DNA of 64,000 nucleotides, taken from Mycolicibacterium gilvum. GTDB lineage: Bacteria > Actinomycetota > Actinomycetes > Mycobacteriales > Mycobacteriaceae. Of this stretch, positions 16,077 through 23,928 are shown in pieces (within the stretch, counting starts at the first letter, position 1; each line of letters opens with the position of its first letter). The stretch covers positions 5,766,001 through 5,830,000 of the forward strand of contig NZ_UGQM01000001.1 in assembly GCF_900454025.1 (NCBI RefSeq). Direction: 5' to 3'. The notes under the pieces were generated by a model. The model was not told the DNA's origin. It saw nothing but the letters and a program-made list of their open reading frames with translations, and made no database searches. Made by a program: the position numbers and the translations under genes.

Positions 16077-16586
16077 ATGGTCAAGACCCTGGCGGTGTCC
16101 TGCGGCGCGGCTCTGGCACTGAGCGCGTGCTCGTTCTCGATCGGGGGTCTCGACTACGACAAACTCGAAAGCGGGATCACCGAACAGCTCAACAACTCGT
16201 ACTCGTCGCTCGGACTGTCGGTCTCCAGCGTGGAGTGCCCCGAGACATCACCCGGCCCGAAGAAGGGCGAGAGCCTGGAGTGCTCGGCACAGGTGGGCGG
16301 GCAGACGGTGCGTGTCGACGCGACGGTCACCGACGACGACTACAACGTCAACTTCAAGACCATCGACACGCTCTACGATCTCCCGACCGTCGCCGACACC
16401 CTGACCGAGAGCGTGTCCGAACAGGTCGGATTCGATGTCACCGTGGACTGCGGATCGGGCCTCAAGGCGGTCGAGGTCGGCACGACGTTCGACTGCACCG
16501 CTGCCGACCCGCAGGGCGAGGAACGCACCGTGCAGGTGACGGCCGCACCGGTCGGTGAGGACGACAGCTGGGAGCTGCTCGGTTAG
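16077..16586 (+). CDS. DUF4333-type lipoprotein (two tandem domains)
   Basis: About 169 aa. Lipoprotein signal MVKTLAVSCGAALALSAC with lipobox LSAC; the lipidated Cys is about residue 18. Two related DUF4333-like units follow: one around DYDKLESGITEQLNN to FKTI, and one around VADTLTESVSEQVGF to the end. Each has a Cys pair (ECPETSPGPKKGESLEC and DCGSGLKAVEVGTTFDC) that probably forms a disulphide. This is a common mycobacterial surface protein family without a known function. Start chosen from the -10 spacing. Confidence 0.85.
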   Translation: MVKTLAVSCGAALALSACSFSIGGLDYDKLESGITEQLNNSYSSLGLSVSSVECPETSPGPKKGESLECSAQVGGQTVRVDATVTDDDYNVNFKTIDTLYDLPTVADTLTESVSEQVGFDVTVDCGSGLKAVEVGTTFDCTAADPQGEERTVQVTAAPVGEDDSWELLG

Positions 16587-16589
16587 CGT
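16584..16589 (+). promoter_or_regulatory. -10 box for the leaderless MOSC gene
   Basis: TAGCGT, whose TAG is the stop codon of the upstream lipoprotein, followed by 6 nt and the ATG at 16596. The arrangement repeats that of selO. Confidence 0.5.
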
Positions 16590-16595
16590 CCCCGT

Positions 16596-17255
16596 ATGGC
16601 TTCGGTGTTGACGGTGAACGTGGCGGCGGTTCCGATCGACCTCGGCAGGCGCCGCTCGGGGATCGACAAACGCCCCAGCGCCGAGCCGGTCGCCGTGCGT
16701 TCCCCCGGTCCGCGGAAGGGCGGGCTGGGCAGCGGCATCGCCGGCGATTCGGTCTGCGACAGCAAGTACCACGGCGGTGACGACCAGGCGGTCTACGCCT
16801 ATGCGCGTGAGGACCTGGACCGCTGGGAGGGCCGGCTCGACCGTGAGCTCACCAACGGCTCGTTCGGCGAGAACCTGACCACCACCGGCGTGGACGTCAC
16901 CGGTCTGCTGATCGGGGAGCGGTGGGCGGTCGGCCAGGACGGTCTCCTGCTGGAGGTCACCAGCCCCCGCACCCCGTGCCAGACGTTCGTGAAATGGCTT
17001 GGCGTCCCCGGCCTGATCAAGACGTTCACCGCCGCCGGGGAGCCCGGCGCCTACTTCCGGGTGATCGAACCGGGCACGGTGCGCGCCGACGACCGCATCG
17101 AGGTGGTGTCGCGACCCGACCACGCGGTGAGCATCGGCATGGTGTTCCGCGCGCTGATGGGCGAAACCGAGCTGCTGCGCGAGATCGCCGTCGCCGACGC
17201 ACTGCCGGACAAGATCAGGAAGAAGATCGCCAAGCGCGGTTTTGGGGGCGGGTGA
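16596..17255 (+). CDS. MOSC domain protein (YiiM-like)
   Basis: 219 aa MOSC protein. Family motifs include DSVCDSKYHGGDDQAVYAY, DRELTNGSFGENLTTTGVD, IGERWAVG and SPRTPCQTF, in which the conserved Cys binds molybdenum cofactor in this superfamily. The C-terminal region (about 175-215) is the helical tail seen in YiiM-type proteins. YiiM relatives reduce N-hydroxylated bases such as 6-hydroxylaminopurine with a Moco electron chain. Whether this one does so is inference from family. Cytoplasmic. Confidence 0.9.
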   Translation: MASVLTVNVAAVPIDLGRRRSGIDKRPSAEPVAVRSPGPRKGGLGSGIAGDSVCDSKYHGGDDQAVYAYAREDLDRWEGRLDRELTNGSFGENLTTTGVDVTGLLIGERWAVGQDGLLLEVTSPRTPCQTFVKWLGVPGLIKTFTAAGEPGAYFRVIEPGTVRADDRIEVVSRPDHAVSIGMVFRALMGETELLREIAVADALPDKIRKKIAKRGFGGG

Positions 17256-17337
17256 AGACGGGAACGCTTTCGGGACGCGTGAACAGAGTTGTCCGCGTTT
17301 CCCGCCCTGACACCCACTCCCAGGAGTTCTCCCTGTC

Positions 17338-18540
17338 ATGGACGACACCCTCGAACTTGCCTCCGCCACGCACGTCGCCAGTGCCGCAGCGTGGATCGCC
17401 GGCGCCGGCGCCGTCGCCATCGCCTACGCCGTCGGCCTGGCCATCTCGTGGCTCCTGCAGCGGTTGGGCCGGCGCAGCACGCTGCTGCACCACGCCGCGG
17501 AGCTGACCCGCATGCCGCTGCGCGCCACGCTGGTGGTGATCGCCGCGTCTGCCGCGGTGCGCCGCACCGTCGACGCGGACACCGGTTGGCGGGGCTTCGT
17601 CGACCACCTGCTGGTCATCACGCTGATCGCCACCATCACCTGGACGATCGCGAGCCTGGTGCGCGTTGCCGAACGCCAGGCCATCTCCCGCTTCGCCGGC
17701 GGCGACGAGGGTCTGACCGACGCCGACCGGCACCGGCGCAAGATCAAGACGCAGGTGCTCACCCTGAGGCGGATCGCGGTGGCCATCATCGTGATGCTCG
17801 GTGCCGCGGCCGCGTTGATGACGTTCCCGGCGTTCAGCGACATCGGCAAGACGGTGTTCGCGTCTGCGGGCGTGTTGACCGTCGTGGCCGGCCTCGCCGC
17901 CCAGACGTCGCTCGGATCGGTGTTCGCCGGCATCCAGATCGCGTTCTCCGATGCGATCCGCGTCGGGGACGTCGTGGTACTCGAAGAGGAGTGGGGCCGG
18001 ATCGAGGAGATCACCCTGACCTATGTGGTCGTACACCTGTGGGACGAGCGTCGCCTGGTCCTGCCGTGCACGTACTTCACCAGCACCCCGTTCCAGAATT
18101 GGACGCGCAACGCGACCGAACTGCTGGGCACCGCGGAGCTCGACGTCGACTTCACCGTGCCGTTCGACCAGATGCGGGCGGAGCTGGATCGCCTGCTGCG
18201 CGCGAATCCGTTGTGGGACGGACGCGTCGGCGTCCTGCAGGTGACCGACGCGGTGGAGGGCCGGGTCCGGGTGCGCATGCTGGTCAGTGCCTCCAACGCG
18301 GGCCAGTTGTTCGATCTGCGCTGCGATGTTCGCGAAGGGATGGTCGCGTGGTTGCAGCGCACCAATCCCGGGGCGATGCCCCGTACACGGATCGAGCATC
18401 GGACCGACGCCGACACAGCGCGCGGCGATGCCGCCGTGCCGGTGCCCGGACGTTCTCAGGCGGACTCCGGTCTGTTCAGTGGCAGCATCGCCGCCGATCG
18501 CCGCAATCGTGATCTGACCTGGGCACATGACGCCCGCTGA
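17338..18540 (+). CDS. MscS-type mechanosensitive ion channel
   Basis: 400 aa with about four N-terminal membrane helices (residues 18-40, 58-78, 90-110, 140-165). The pore-lining helix and beta domain follow: VFASAGVLTVVAGLAAQTSLGSVFAGIQIAFSDAIRVGDVVVL is the typical TM3 plus MscS beta entry. The cytoplasmic vestibule runs to about residue 350, ending in a polar tail. It would gate on membrane tension to release osmolytes. Shine-Dalgarno AGGAG about 10 nt before ATG 17338. The 3' end overlaps the phosphotransferase gene by 14 bp. Confidence 0.92.
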   Translation: MDDTLELASATHVASAAAWIAGAGAVAIAYAVGLAISWLLQRLGRRSTLLHHAAELTRMPLRATLVVIAASAAVRRTVDADTGWRGFVDHLLVITLIATITWTIASLVRVAERQAISRFAGGDEGLTDADRHRRKIKTQVLTLRRIAVAIIVMLGAAAALMTFPAFSDIGKTVFASAGVLTVVAGLAAQTSLGSVFAGIQIAFSDAIRVGDVVVLEEEWGRIEEITLTYVVVHLWDERRLVLPCTYFTSTPFQNWTRNATELLGTAELDVDFTVPFDQMRAELDRLLRANPLWDGRVGVLQVTDAVEGRVRVRMLVSASNAGQLFDLRCDVREGMVAWLQRTNPGAMPRTRIEHRTDADTARGDAAVPVPGRSQADSGLFSGSIAADRRNRDLTWAHDAR

Positions 18541-19483
18541 AGTCGGCGAGCGCACCCGCCGCGCGACCGGGGCCGCCGTCGACGCCGCCCGTGAGCTGGG
18601 GCTCGACGTCGAGCACCCCGTCGTTCTGCACGATGTCTTCTCCGTCGTCGTGCACCTGGCGCCGCACCCGGTGGTGGCGCGGATCCCGGTGGTCCTGACC
18701 GCCGCCGCGGACCCCGCCGGCCAGACCGCACGCCGGCAGCGCGAACTCGACGTCGCGGCGTGGCTGCACGCCCAAGGGGTGCCGGTGGTCCCGCCGTCCG
18801 CGCTTGTGCCGCGGTCTCCGATCCACCGCGACGGGTTCGTGATGACGTTCTGGGAACTGGCCGACCTGGCTGCCGACCACGAGCCCTACCGCGGGGTCGC
18901 GCTGAGGCACTCCGCGCAGCTGCACGCCGCCCTGGCGCGCTACCCGAGGGAACTACCGTTCCTCGCGCCGTTCAACGACGGTCTGCCGGCCATGATCGCC
19001 GAGTTGCACACGGTGGACCTGCTGACGGCCGACGACGTGGACCGGGCGCGAGTGGAGTTCGACAGCCTGCGGGCGATTCTCGCCGACCAGAAAGCCTTTC
19101 AGGCGGCCTTCCCCGGCGTCACGGTGCAACCGATCCAGGGAGATGCGCCGTCGCACAACGTGATCCGGACGACATCCGGGATCGTGTTCTCCGATTTCGA
19201 GGACATCTGTCGCGGCCCGGTGGAATGGGATCTGGCGATGCTGGGCGCAGCGGCGGTGGCCGAATACGACGCCGCGGCACGCGATCTGGGTATCCGCACC
19301 GTCGACCCGGAGGTATTGAGGGTGATGGAGTACGCGCGCCGCCTGCAGTTCATCGGCTGTACGACGCTCGTCTCACAATTGCGGCTGCTGGCCGACGGCC
19401 TGGGTCAGGCGCTCAGTGAGTGGAGGTCCACACCGGTGTTCGGGCCCGGTCAGGTCGGCAGGTCTCAGGTCGGCAGGTCGTAG
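18527..19483 (+). CDS. Aminoglycoside phosphotransferase (APH)-fold kinase
   Basis: 318 aa kinase-like fold. The catalytic loop is IQGDAPSHNVI (Asp base, Asn metal ligand) and the metal-binding Asp is in FSDFEDICRGPVEWDLA. The N-lobe (about 1-110) has a short, weak nucleotide-binding region. Such proteins phosphorylate small hydroxylated molecules; antibiotic resistance is not implied. The start overlaps the MscS gene by 14 bp, suggesting co-translation. The C-terminus ends GQVGRSQVGRS, from a duplicated 14-bp DNA stretch (CAGGTCGGCAGGTC) that also overlaps the convergent gene by 19 bp. Confidence 0.85.
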   Translation: MTPAEVGERTRRATGAAVDAARELGLDVEHPVVLHDVFSVVVHLAPHPVVARIPVVLTAAADPAGQTARRQRELDVAAWLHAQGVPVVPPSALVPRSPIHRDGFVMTFWELADLAADHEPYRGVALRHSAQLHAALARYPRELPFLAPFNDGLPAMIAELHTVDLLTADDVDRARVEFDSLRAILADQKAFQAAFPGVTVQPIQGDAPSHNVIRTTSGIVFSDFEDICRGPVEWDLAMLGAAAVAEYDAAARDLGIRTVDPEVLRVMEYARRLQFIGCTTLVSQLRLLADGLGQALSEWRSTPVFGPGQVGRSQVGRS

Positions 19484-19899
19484 TCCATCGGGGGCCCGTC
19501 CGGGCCGATCGACGCCGTGTCGGCGATGGCCGTGGCCACCGGGACGCCGTTCTGCACGATCCCGACGACGACGACGGTGCCGTTCGCCACCGACTGCCCG
19601 ATGCGGGTGGTGTCCGGGGTGATCCGGAAGGTGGTGGACTCGCCCTGTGCGTTGACCGTCGTGAGCGAATGGGGTGAGGTCGCGGTGACCTGACCGACAC
19701 GCTCGAAGTGCTGCGGTGCGGTGCCCGCCGCCGCGGGGGTGACCAGGTGGGTCGCGGGCGCGGTCGAGATCTGCGCGGTGGGTTGCGGCGGTACCGGCTC
19801 GGCGATCTGCAGGGTCACGAACCAGCCGGCGGCCCCGGCGGCACCCATGGTCAGGGTGGTGCCGAGAAGTTGCCGTGCGGTGGCGCGGATCGAAGTCAT
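19465..19899 (-). CDS. Secreted or membrane-anchored small protein, unknown
   Basis: 144 aa. An N-terminal hydrophobic segment (about residues 11-32, LLGTTLTMGAAGAAGWFVTLQIA) is followed by a Pro/Thr/Ala-rich stretch and a compact beta-rich domain (about 65-135: FERVGQVTATSPHSLTTVN, then ITPDTTRIGQ and GTVVVVGIVQNGVPVATAI). That domain resembles the small OB/DUF5666-like folds of secreted mycobacterial proteins, but I cannot be sure. Strong Shine-Dalgarno AGGAGG upstream of ATG 19899. It is convergent with the phosphotransferase gene and overlaps it by 19 bp. Confidence 0.75.
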   Translation of the reverse strand: MTSIRATARQLLGTTLTMGAAGAAGWFVTLQIAEPVPPQPTAQISTAPATHLVTPAAAGTAPQHFERVGQVTATSPHSLTTVNAQGESTTFRITPDTTRIGQSVANGTVVVVGIVQNGVPVATAIADTASIGPDGPPMDYDLPT

Positions 19900-19938
19900 G
19901 ATGACCTCCTGGCTACCCCCGCGACCGCGCGGGGAAAC

Positions 19939-20655
19939 TCAGCGCCAGGCGAACACCGGTTGCTCGAGTTCGTTTACCGGATCGTCGCGCCCCTCCAGAC
20001 ACAGCCACCGCAGCTGCAACAGCACCGCGCCGGTTGGGGCGTGGATCAGGTCATTGCCGAGCGGGACCTGCACCACGGGCCGCGGGCTCTCCGGGATCGT
20101 GATGAAGCGTGGCGAGTCCTCGCGCAGCAATTGGTGTAGCCCCACCCGGTACACAGCTACCACCTCGTCCGGTGCGGGCCGGGGATCCAGCCGGCCGCCG
20201 CCCCAGAGCACCACCGGAGTGATCACATAGCCAGAACGCGTCGAATAATCGTCGAGGAGCCCGAGGAGGGCGCTCTCCGGGAGCCTGACACCGACCTCTT
20301 CGTCCAGTTCCCGCAGAGCGGCCTCCACGACCGTCTCGCCCGGATCGAGCCGTCCCCCCGGGAGCGCCCACTGCGCCGAGTGCGAGCTCAGCCGCGAGGC
20401 CCGGCGGCACAACAGGAACGCCGCCCCGCCCGACACATCGACCATCCGGCCGTCGAGGTCGTCGGGCATCGGGCGGCCCGCGATCCAGTCATCCACCGGC
20501 GCCGGATCCACCCGGTCCTCGCCCACCACCGAGTCGACGAGAACGACCGCGACGGCGGCGTGGCGCTTCGACGGGTCGGTCACCGTCCTGCGGGTGTGCT
20601 GACCGAGCCGCTGTGCGATCCGGTCGCGGAGGACGTCGTCGTAGCCGAGTGTCAC
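19939..20655 (-). CDS. Nudix hydrolase, CoA-pyrophosphatase-like
   Basis: 238 aa with a textbook Nudix box at residues 101-123: GRLDPGETVVEAALRELDEE followed by VGV, fitting GX5EX7REUXEEXGU. Preceding residues HSAQWALPGG and the insertion DVSGGAAFLLCRRA fit the CoA/NDP-X pyrophosphatase branch. Mg-dependent cleavage of a nucleoside diphosphate derivative is expected; the substrate is not resolved. GTG start at 20655 with a TAATCT box 6 nt upstream, so it is probably leaderless. The upstream minus-strand gene ends in its own terminator. Confidence 0.88.
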   Translation of the reverse strand: MTLGYDDVLRDRIAQRLGQHTRRTVTDPSKRHAAVAVVLVDSVVGEDRVDPAPVDDWIAGRPMPDDLDGRMVDVSGGAAFLLCRRASRLSSHSAQWALPGGRLDPGETVVEAALRELDEEVGVRLPESALLGLLDDYSTRSGYVITPVVLWGGGRLDPRPAPDEVVAVYRVGLHQLLREDSPRFITIPESPRPVVQVPLGNDLIHAPTGAVLLQLRWLCLEGRDDPVNELEQPVFAWR

Positions 20656-20661
20656 CCACCG

Positions 20662-20667
20662 AGATTA
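20662..20667 (-). promoter_or_regulatory. -10 box for the leaderless Nudix gene
   Basis: TAATCT on the minus strand (20667-20662), separated by 6 nt from the GTG at 20655; no Shine-Dalgarno sequence. Confidence 0.5.
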
Positions 20668-20677
20668 GAACGCAACA

Positions 20678-20705
20678 AGGCCGGCACGGTCACCCGTGCC
20701 GGCCT
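20678..20705 (-). terminator. Intrinsic terminator of the ferritin-like gene
   Basis: A 12-bp perfect stem (AGGCCGGCACGG with CCGTGCCGGCCT) around a 4-nt loop. On the minus strand it is followed by TGTTGCG, a short T-containing tail. It lies 17 bp past the stop of the gene ending at 20723. Confidence 0.75.
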
Positions 20706-20722
20706 CGCTGGTGTCGCGCTGT

Positions 20723-21709
20723 CTAGTTGTTGATCCCGACGACTTCCTGCGCGATGGCAGCGACGCGCGCCTGCGCGGCCGAGACGACGCGCTGACGGTT
20801 CTTGTGCGCCTCCTCGTAGGCGATGATCACGCGGATGTCGGACGGCTCGGTGAGCTCCTTGACCGCGTTCGCCGCATCGGTGACGGTCAGCTCGTCATAG
20901 CCGGTGATCGGCAGCTCGTCGGCGTCGAGCGTGCCTGACGCACCGCGGGCGGCATGGATCGCGTCGGCGGCGTCCTCGGCACCCTGCTCACGGGTGACAC
21001 GCTCGGCGGACTCCAGGGCCCCGTCCCGCGCGCCCGAGAGGGCCTTGCCGGCGATCTCGCCGGTGCGTGCGCCGCGCTCGACCAGTCCGGAGACGGCCGG
21101 CCGCACGGACCGCACGGCCTCGGCGATGCGCTCGGCGCCGCGGGTCGACCAGGTGAACGGCATGTTCGCGAGCTTGACGGCCAGACCCGCCGCAGCCTGC
21201 ACCGGAGTGCGGCGCAACGCGGCCGGACCGCCGAGGGCGTCCTCGGCCAGCACGGTGGTCAGCCACTCGACCGTCGCGGTGTGCGCGGTGATAAGCCGGG
21301 TGGCCAGGTCGGCGACGTCCTGGTGCTTGGCCGCGACGGCCAGCGCCTTCACGTAGCGCGACCGGTCCAGCAGCTGGCCTTCCAGCGCCAGATCGCCGAG
21401 CAGGGCCTCGTCGAACGGCTCGGCCTGCTCGGTGAGGGCCTTGACGGCGGCCGCTGCACGTCCCAGGAACGGGCCGATGACGTCCGGGAAGCCACCCAGG
21501 TCGCGGATGGCCTTCTCGATGGCCTCGGCGCGGATACGGGCGTTCTCGGCGTTCTGCGTGAGCTCGCGACGGACCGCATCGGTGCGGGCCTGTGCGACAC
21601 GGGTTTCGGCGACCTGGATCTCGGTATGGGTCAGGTCCAGCACGGTCCGCAGCTGAGCGATCAGCGTGGCGGTGGTCGATTCGATCGAGATAGCCGTTGT
21701 GGTGGCCAT
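20723..21709 (-). CDS. Ferritin-like/helical-bundle protein with lipid-droplet-type C-terminal domain
   Basis: 328 aa. The N-terminal half (about 1-165) is a long helical bundle with repeated acidic and His positions (HTEIQVAETRVAQARTDAV, DDALLG-like segments, LITAHTATVEWLTTVLAED) resembling ferritin-like four-helix proteins. A Gly/Ala-rich hinge (about 165-260) follows. The C-terminal domain has LPITGYDELTVTDAANAVKE and YEEAHKNRQRVVSAA, a pattern I know from mycobacterial lipid-droplet-associated proteins. The canonical diiron EXXH motifs are not clear, so iron binding is uncertain. AAGGGG lies upstream of ATG 21709. Confidence 0.7.
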   Translation of the reverse strand: MATTTAISIESTTATLIAQLRTVLDLTHTEIQVAETRVAQARTDAVRRELTQNAENARIRAEAIEKAIRDLGGFPDVIGPFLGRAAAAVKALTEQAEPFDEALLGDLALEGQLLDRSRYVKALAVAAKHQDVADLATRLITAHTATVEWLTTVLAEDALGGPAALRRTPVQAAAGLAVKLANMPFTWSTRGAERIAEAVRSVRPAVSGLVERGARTGEIAGKALSGARDGALESAERVTREQGAEDAADAIHAARGASGTLDADELPITGYDELTVTDAANAVKELTEPSDIRVIIAYEEAHKNRQRVVSAAQARVAAIAQEVVGINN

Positions 21710-21898
21710 AAGTCTTGTTCACCCCTTGATTGGTTGACTTCGTTGTTCAAGGCGCTCAGTTGCGCTTGAGAGTCGGTTACCCGATGCACCCCCGACCCAT
21801 GGGCACATGACCGAAGTTGTGAGAATCCCTGCATCGAGGTGTAGGTACCAGGGTCTGAGGGGTACCCGGGCCTGCCGCGGCGGGAGATCGCGGACACG

Positions 21899-21923
21899 GT
21901 TTGGTCCGGGTACAGCCGGGTAC
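21899..21923 (+). promoter_or_regulatory. SigF-type promoter of the iron-containing redox enzyme
   Basis: GTTT (21899-21902), a 15-nt spacer, then GGGTAC (21918-21923), matching the mycobacterial SigF consensus GTTT-N15-17-GGGTA. It ends 13 nt before the ATG at 21937. The region just upstream (21841-21928) also holds several GGTACC-centred repeats, including GTAGGTACC and its inverse GGTACCTAC. Confidence 0.6.
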
Positions 21924-21936
21924 CTACCGCCTCGTG

Positions 21937-22950
21937 ATGCCCACGCTGGTTCAACCACCTACTCTGCCCGAACCCCGCGGTCCGATCTCGATGTCGGTGA
22001 TCGACCTGCTCGCCGAACGGGCGCCGCTGCGCTACCTGGCCAAGGTCGAGACCTCCCTTGCCGACGCCGATCCGGCCGGCATCGATCTGCAGCTCGCGCT
22101 CTACACCTGCTACGAGTTGCACTACCGCGGTTTCGACAAGGTGGACTCCGGGTGGGAGTGGAACGCCGGCCTGCTGTATCTGCGCGGGCATCTCGAAGAC
22201 CTGTTCCTGGCCGATGTGCGCAAGCAGGTCGGCGAGATCGAACCGGACGCGACCGCACTCGACGAGCTCGACGCGCTGTGTGTCGAGCCGGTGAACGGCG
22301 ACGGTCCGTCGTACTACCTGCGTGACGAGGGCACCTGGGACCAGATGCGCGAGTACTTCGCGCACAGGTCGCTCTACCACCTCAAAGAGGGAGATCCGCA
22401 CGCGTGGGCGATCCCACGTCTGACCGGGCAGGCGAAGGCCTCGTTCGTGGCGGTGGAGTTCGACGAGTTCGGTGCCGGCAAGGGCGCCCGGCTGCACCAG
22501 CAGCTGTTCGCCGACCTGATGGCCGCCGCGGATCTGGACACCACGTATCTCGGCTACCTCGACCATGTGCCCGCCGAGGCGCTGGCCGTGGTGAACCTGA
22601 TGTCGATGTTCGGCCTTCACCGACGCCTGCGGGGTTGTGCGGTCGGACATTTCGCGGCCACCGAGGTGACCTCGCCTCCGGGGTCACGCCGCATGGTCCA
22701 GGCGCTCGAACGGATGGGGGCACCGACTGAATGCCGCGCGTTCTACGAGGAGCACGTGGAGGCGGACGCGGTCCACGAACAGGTGGTGCGCACCGATGTG
22801 GTGGGCGACCTGGTCCGGCGCGAACCCGATCTCGATCAGGATGTCGTGTTCGGGATCAGGGCATTCGACGCGGTCGAGAACCGACTCGCCGAGCACCTCA
22901 TGAGGAGCTGGCGCGACGGCCGCTCATCCCTGCGCAGAGCTCTCGACTGA
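21937..22950 (+). CDS. Iron-containing redox enzyme family protein (haem-oxygenase-like diiron fold)
   Basis: About 337 aa from ATG 21937 (MPTLVQPPTL). The helical core has the family's metal-ligand signature around YTCYELHYRGF and WEWNAGLLYLRGHLED, then KASFVAVEFDEFGAGKGARLHQQLFADLM, a stretch of Glu/Asp/His spaced like haem-oxygenase-like diiron oxidases (PF14518). Further His residues lie in GHFAATEVTSP and VEADAVHEQV. The reaction is unknown; relatives are oxidases or oxygenases. It has its own SigF-type promoter and so probably belongs to the general stress response. Convergent with the CDGSH gene, overlapping it by 27 bp. Confidence 0.8.
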   Translation: MPTLVQPPTLPEPRGPISMSVIDLLAERAPLRYLAKVETSLADADPAGIDLQLALYTCYELHYRGFDKVDSGWEWNAGLLYLRGHLEDLFLADVRKQVGEIEPDATALDELDALCVEPVNGDGPSYYLRDEGTWDQMREYFAHRSLYHLKEGDPHAWAIPRLTGQAKASFVAVEFDEFGAGKGARLHQQLFADLMAAADLDTTYLGYLDHVPAEALAVVNLMSMFGLHRRLRGCAVGHFAATEVTSPPGSRRMVQALERMGAPTECRAFYEEHVEADAVHEQVVRTDVVGDLVRREPDLDQDVVFGIRAFDAVENRLAEHLMRSWRDGRSSLRRALD

Positions 22951-23169
22951 TCCCTGTTCGGACTGCGCACCGCCGCCGGCTCGCTGCCGGCGGCGGTGAC
23001 TGGTGTCGCAGAGCGGGTAGGTCTTGGACTTCCGGCAGGCGCAGATCGCGACCATGAACCGGTCTGATTCGACGGTGCTGCCATCGGGAAGCTCAACGCA
23101 CACTGGCCCTTCCACCATCACCGGGCCACCCGGGACGACGCGGACCAGACGGGGCGGGAGATCGCTCAC
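22924..23169 (-). CDS. CDGSH-type iron-sulphur protein
   Basis: 81 aa. One CDGSH finger: C43-A-C45-R-K-S48-K-T-Y-P52-L-C54-D-T-S-H58, which fits C-X-C-X2-(S/T)-X3-P-X-C-D-G-(S/A/T)-H except that Gly is replaced by Thr (CDTSH). Three Cys and one His would hold a labile 2Fe-2S cluster. The N-terminus (GGPVMVEGPVCVELPDGS) matches the family's beta cap. Start GTG 23169 overlaps the stop of the methyltransferase gene (GTGA), so the two are translationally coupled. The C-terminal 24 residues are low complexity. Confidence 0.85.
   Translation of the reverse strand: MSDLPPRLVRVVPGGPVMVEGPVCVELPDGSTVESDRFMVAICACRKSKTYPLCDTSHRRRQRAGGGAQSEQGSVESSAQG
22968..22998. terminator. Strong GC hairpin inside the 3' end of the CDGSH gene
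   Basis: CACCGCCGCCGGC, loop TCGCT, and the exact complement: a 13-bp perfect stem. It is 17 bp past the plus-strand stop at 22950 and could end that transcript, though no U tract follows. On the other strand it encodes the Arg/Gly-rich tail of the CDGSH protein. Confidence 0.5.
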
Positions 23170-23858
23170 GGCGCGTCTGCGCGCACGACGACGATGCGTT
23201 CCTGGGTGCTGTTCGGTCCCAGCAGACCAGCCCGCCTGAGCCACGGGGCGCGGGCCGTCATCACCGGTCCGAACGGGATCAACTGCTGGGCAACGACTTC
23301 GGCCTTCATCCCCTGTGCGCGGAACGCGCGCAGCGTGCGGGTGACGCTCGAGCACTCCGAGTGCACGACGAGCATCGTGCCGCCTTCGGCGAGCAGAAGC
23401 GGCGCCGCCGCGCACATCGGATCCAGAACGACCCGCCCGTCGGGGCCGGCATCCCAGGCCCGCGACGGTCCCGCGGTGGCGGAGATCAGCCCGGAGTCGT
23501 CCATCGGCGCCTCGGGAACGTAGGGCGGATTGGCCAGCACCACGTCGAACGGCCGGAATTCGACTGCGCGGGCCCAGGACCCGCGGTGGACGTCGACCTC
23601 GACGCCGGCCGCCAGTGCCTCCTCGCGGGTGCGCTGCACCGCTTTGGGACAGATGTCGAAGGCGGTCACCGACGCTGCACCGGCGGCCGCGGCGGCGATG
23701 GCGATAACCCCACTGCCGGTGCACAAATCGGCGACCCGTGCGCCGGGCACGACGCCCGCCTCGATCATGGCGTCGATGAGAAGGTGTGAATCCTCTTGCG
23801 GGGGATAGACGTCGACGGCCAGGTCGCGGGCGTCGAAATCGGTGTATGCGCTCGTCAC
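23166..23858 (-). CDS. HemK/PrmC-like N-methyltransferase
   Basis: About 230 aa from GTG 23858. SAM-binding motif I is ADLCTGSGVIAIAAA, motif II FDICPK, and the catalytic NPPYVPEAP is the hallmark of HemK2-type glutamine, adenine or lysine N-methyltransferases. A longer frame to 23945 exists but would run into the divergent gene at 23929, so the GTG at 23858 (MTSAYTDFDARDLAVDVYPP) is preferred. The product precedes and overlaps the CDGSH gene by 4 bp. The substrate is not known; relatives modify release factors or histone-like proteins. Confidence 0.85.
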   Translation of the reverse strand: MTSAYTDFDARDLAVDVYPPQEDSHLLIDAMIEAGVVPGARVADLCTGSGVIAIAAAAAGAASVTAFDICPKAVQRTREEALAAGVEVDVHRGSWARAVEFRPFDVVLANPPYVPEAPMDDSGLISATAGPSRAWDAGPDGRVVLDPMCAAAPLLLAEGGTMLVVHSECSSVTRTLRAFRAQGMKAEVVAQQLIPFGPVMTARAPWLRRAGLLGPNSTQERIVVVRADAP

Positions 23859-23928
23859 GGATCTTTGATGCCCACTTCGATCCCGCCCAAACGCGTTTGT
23901 CGGGTCAAGGCCTGGGAATCCGGGCGGC

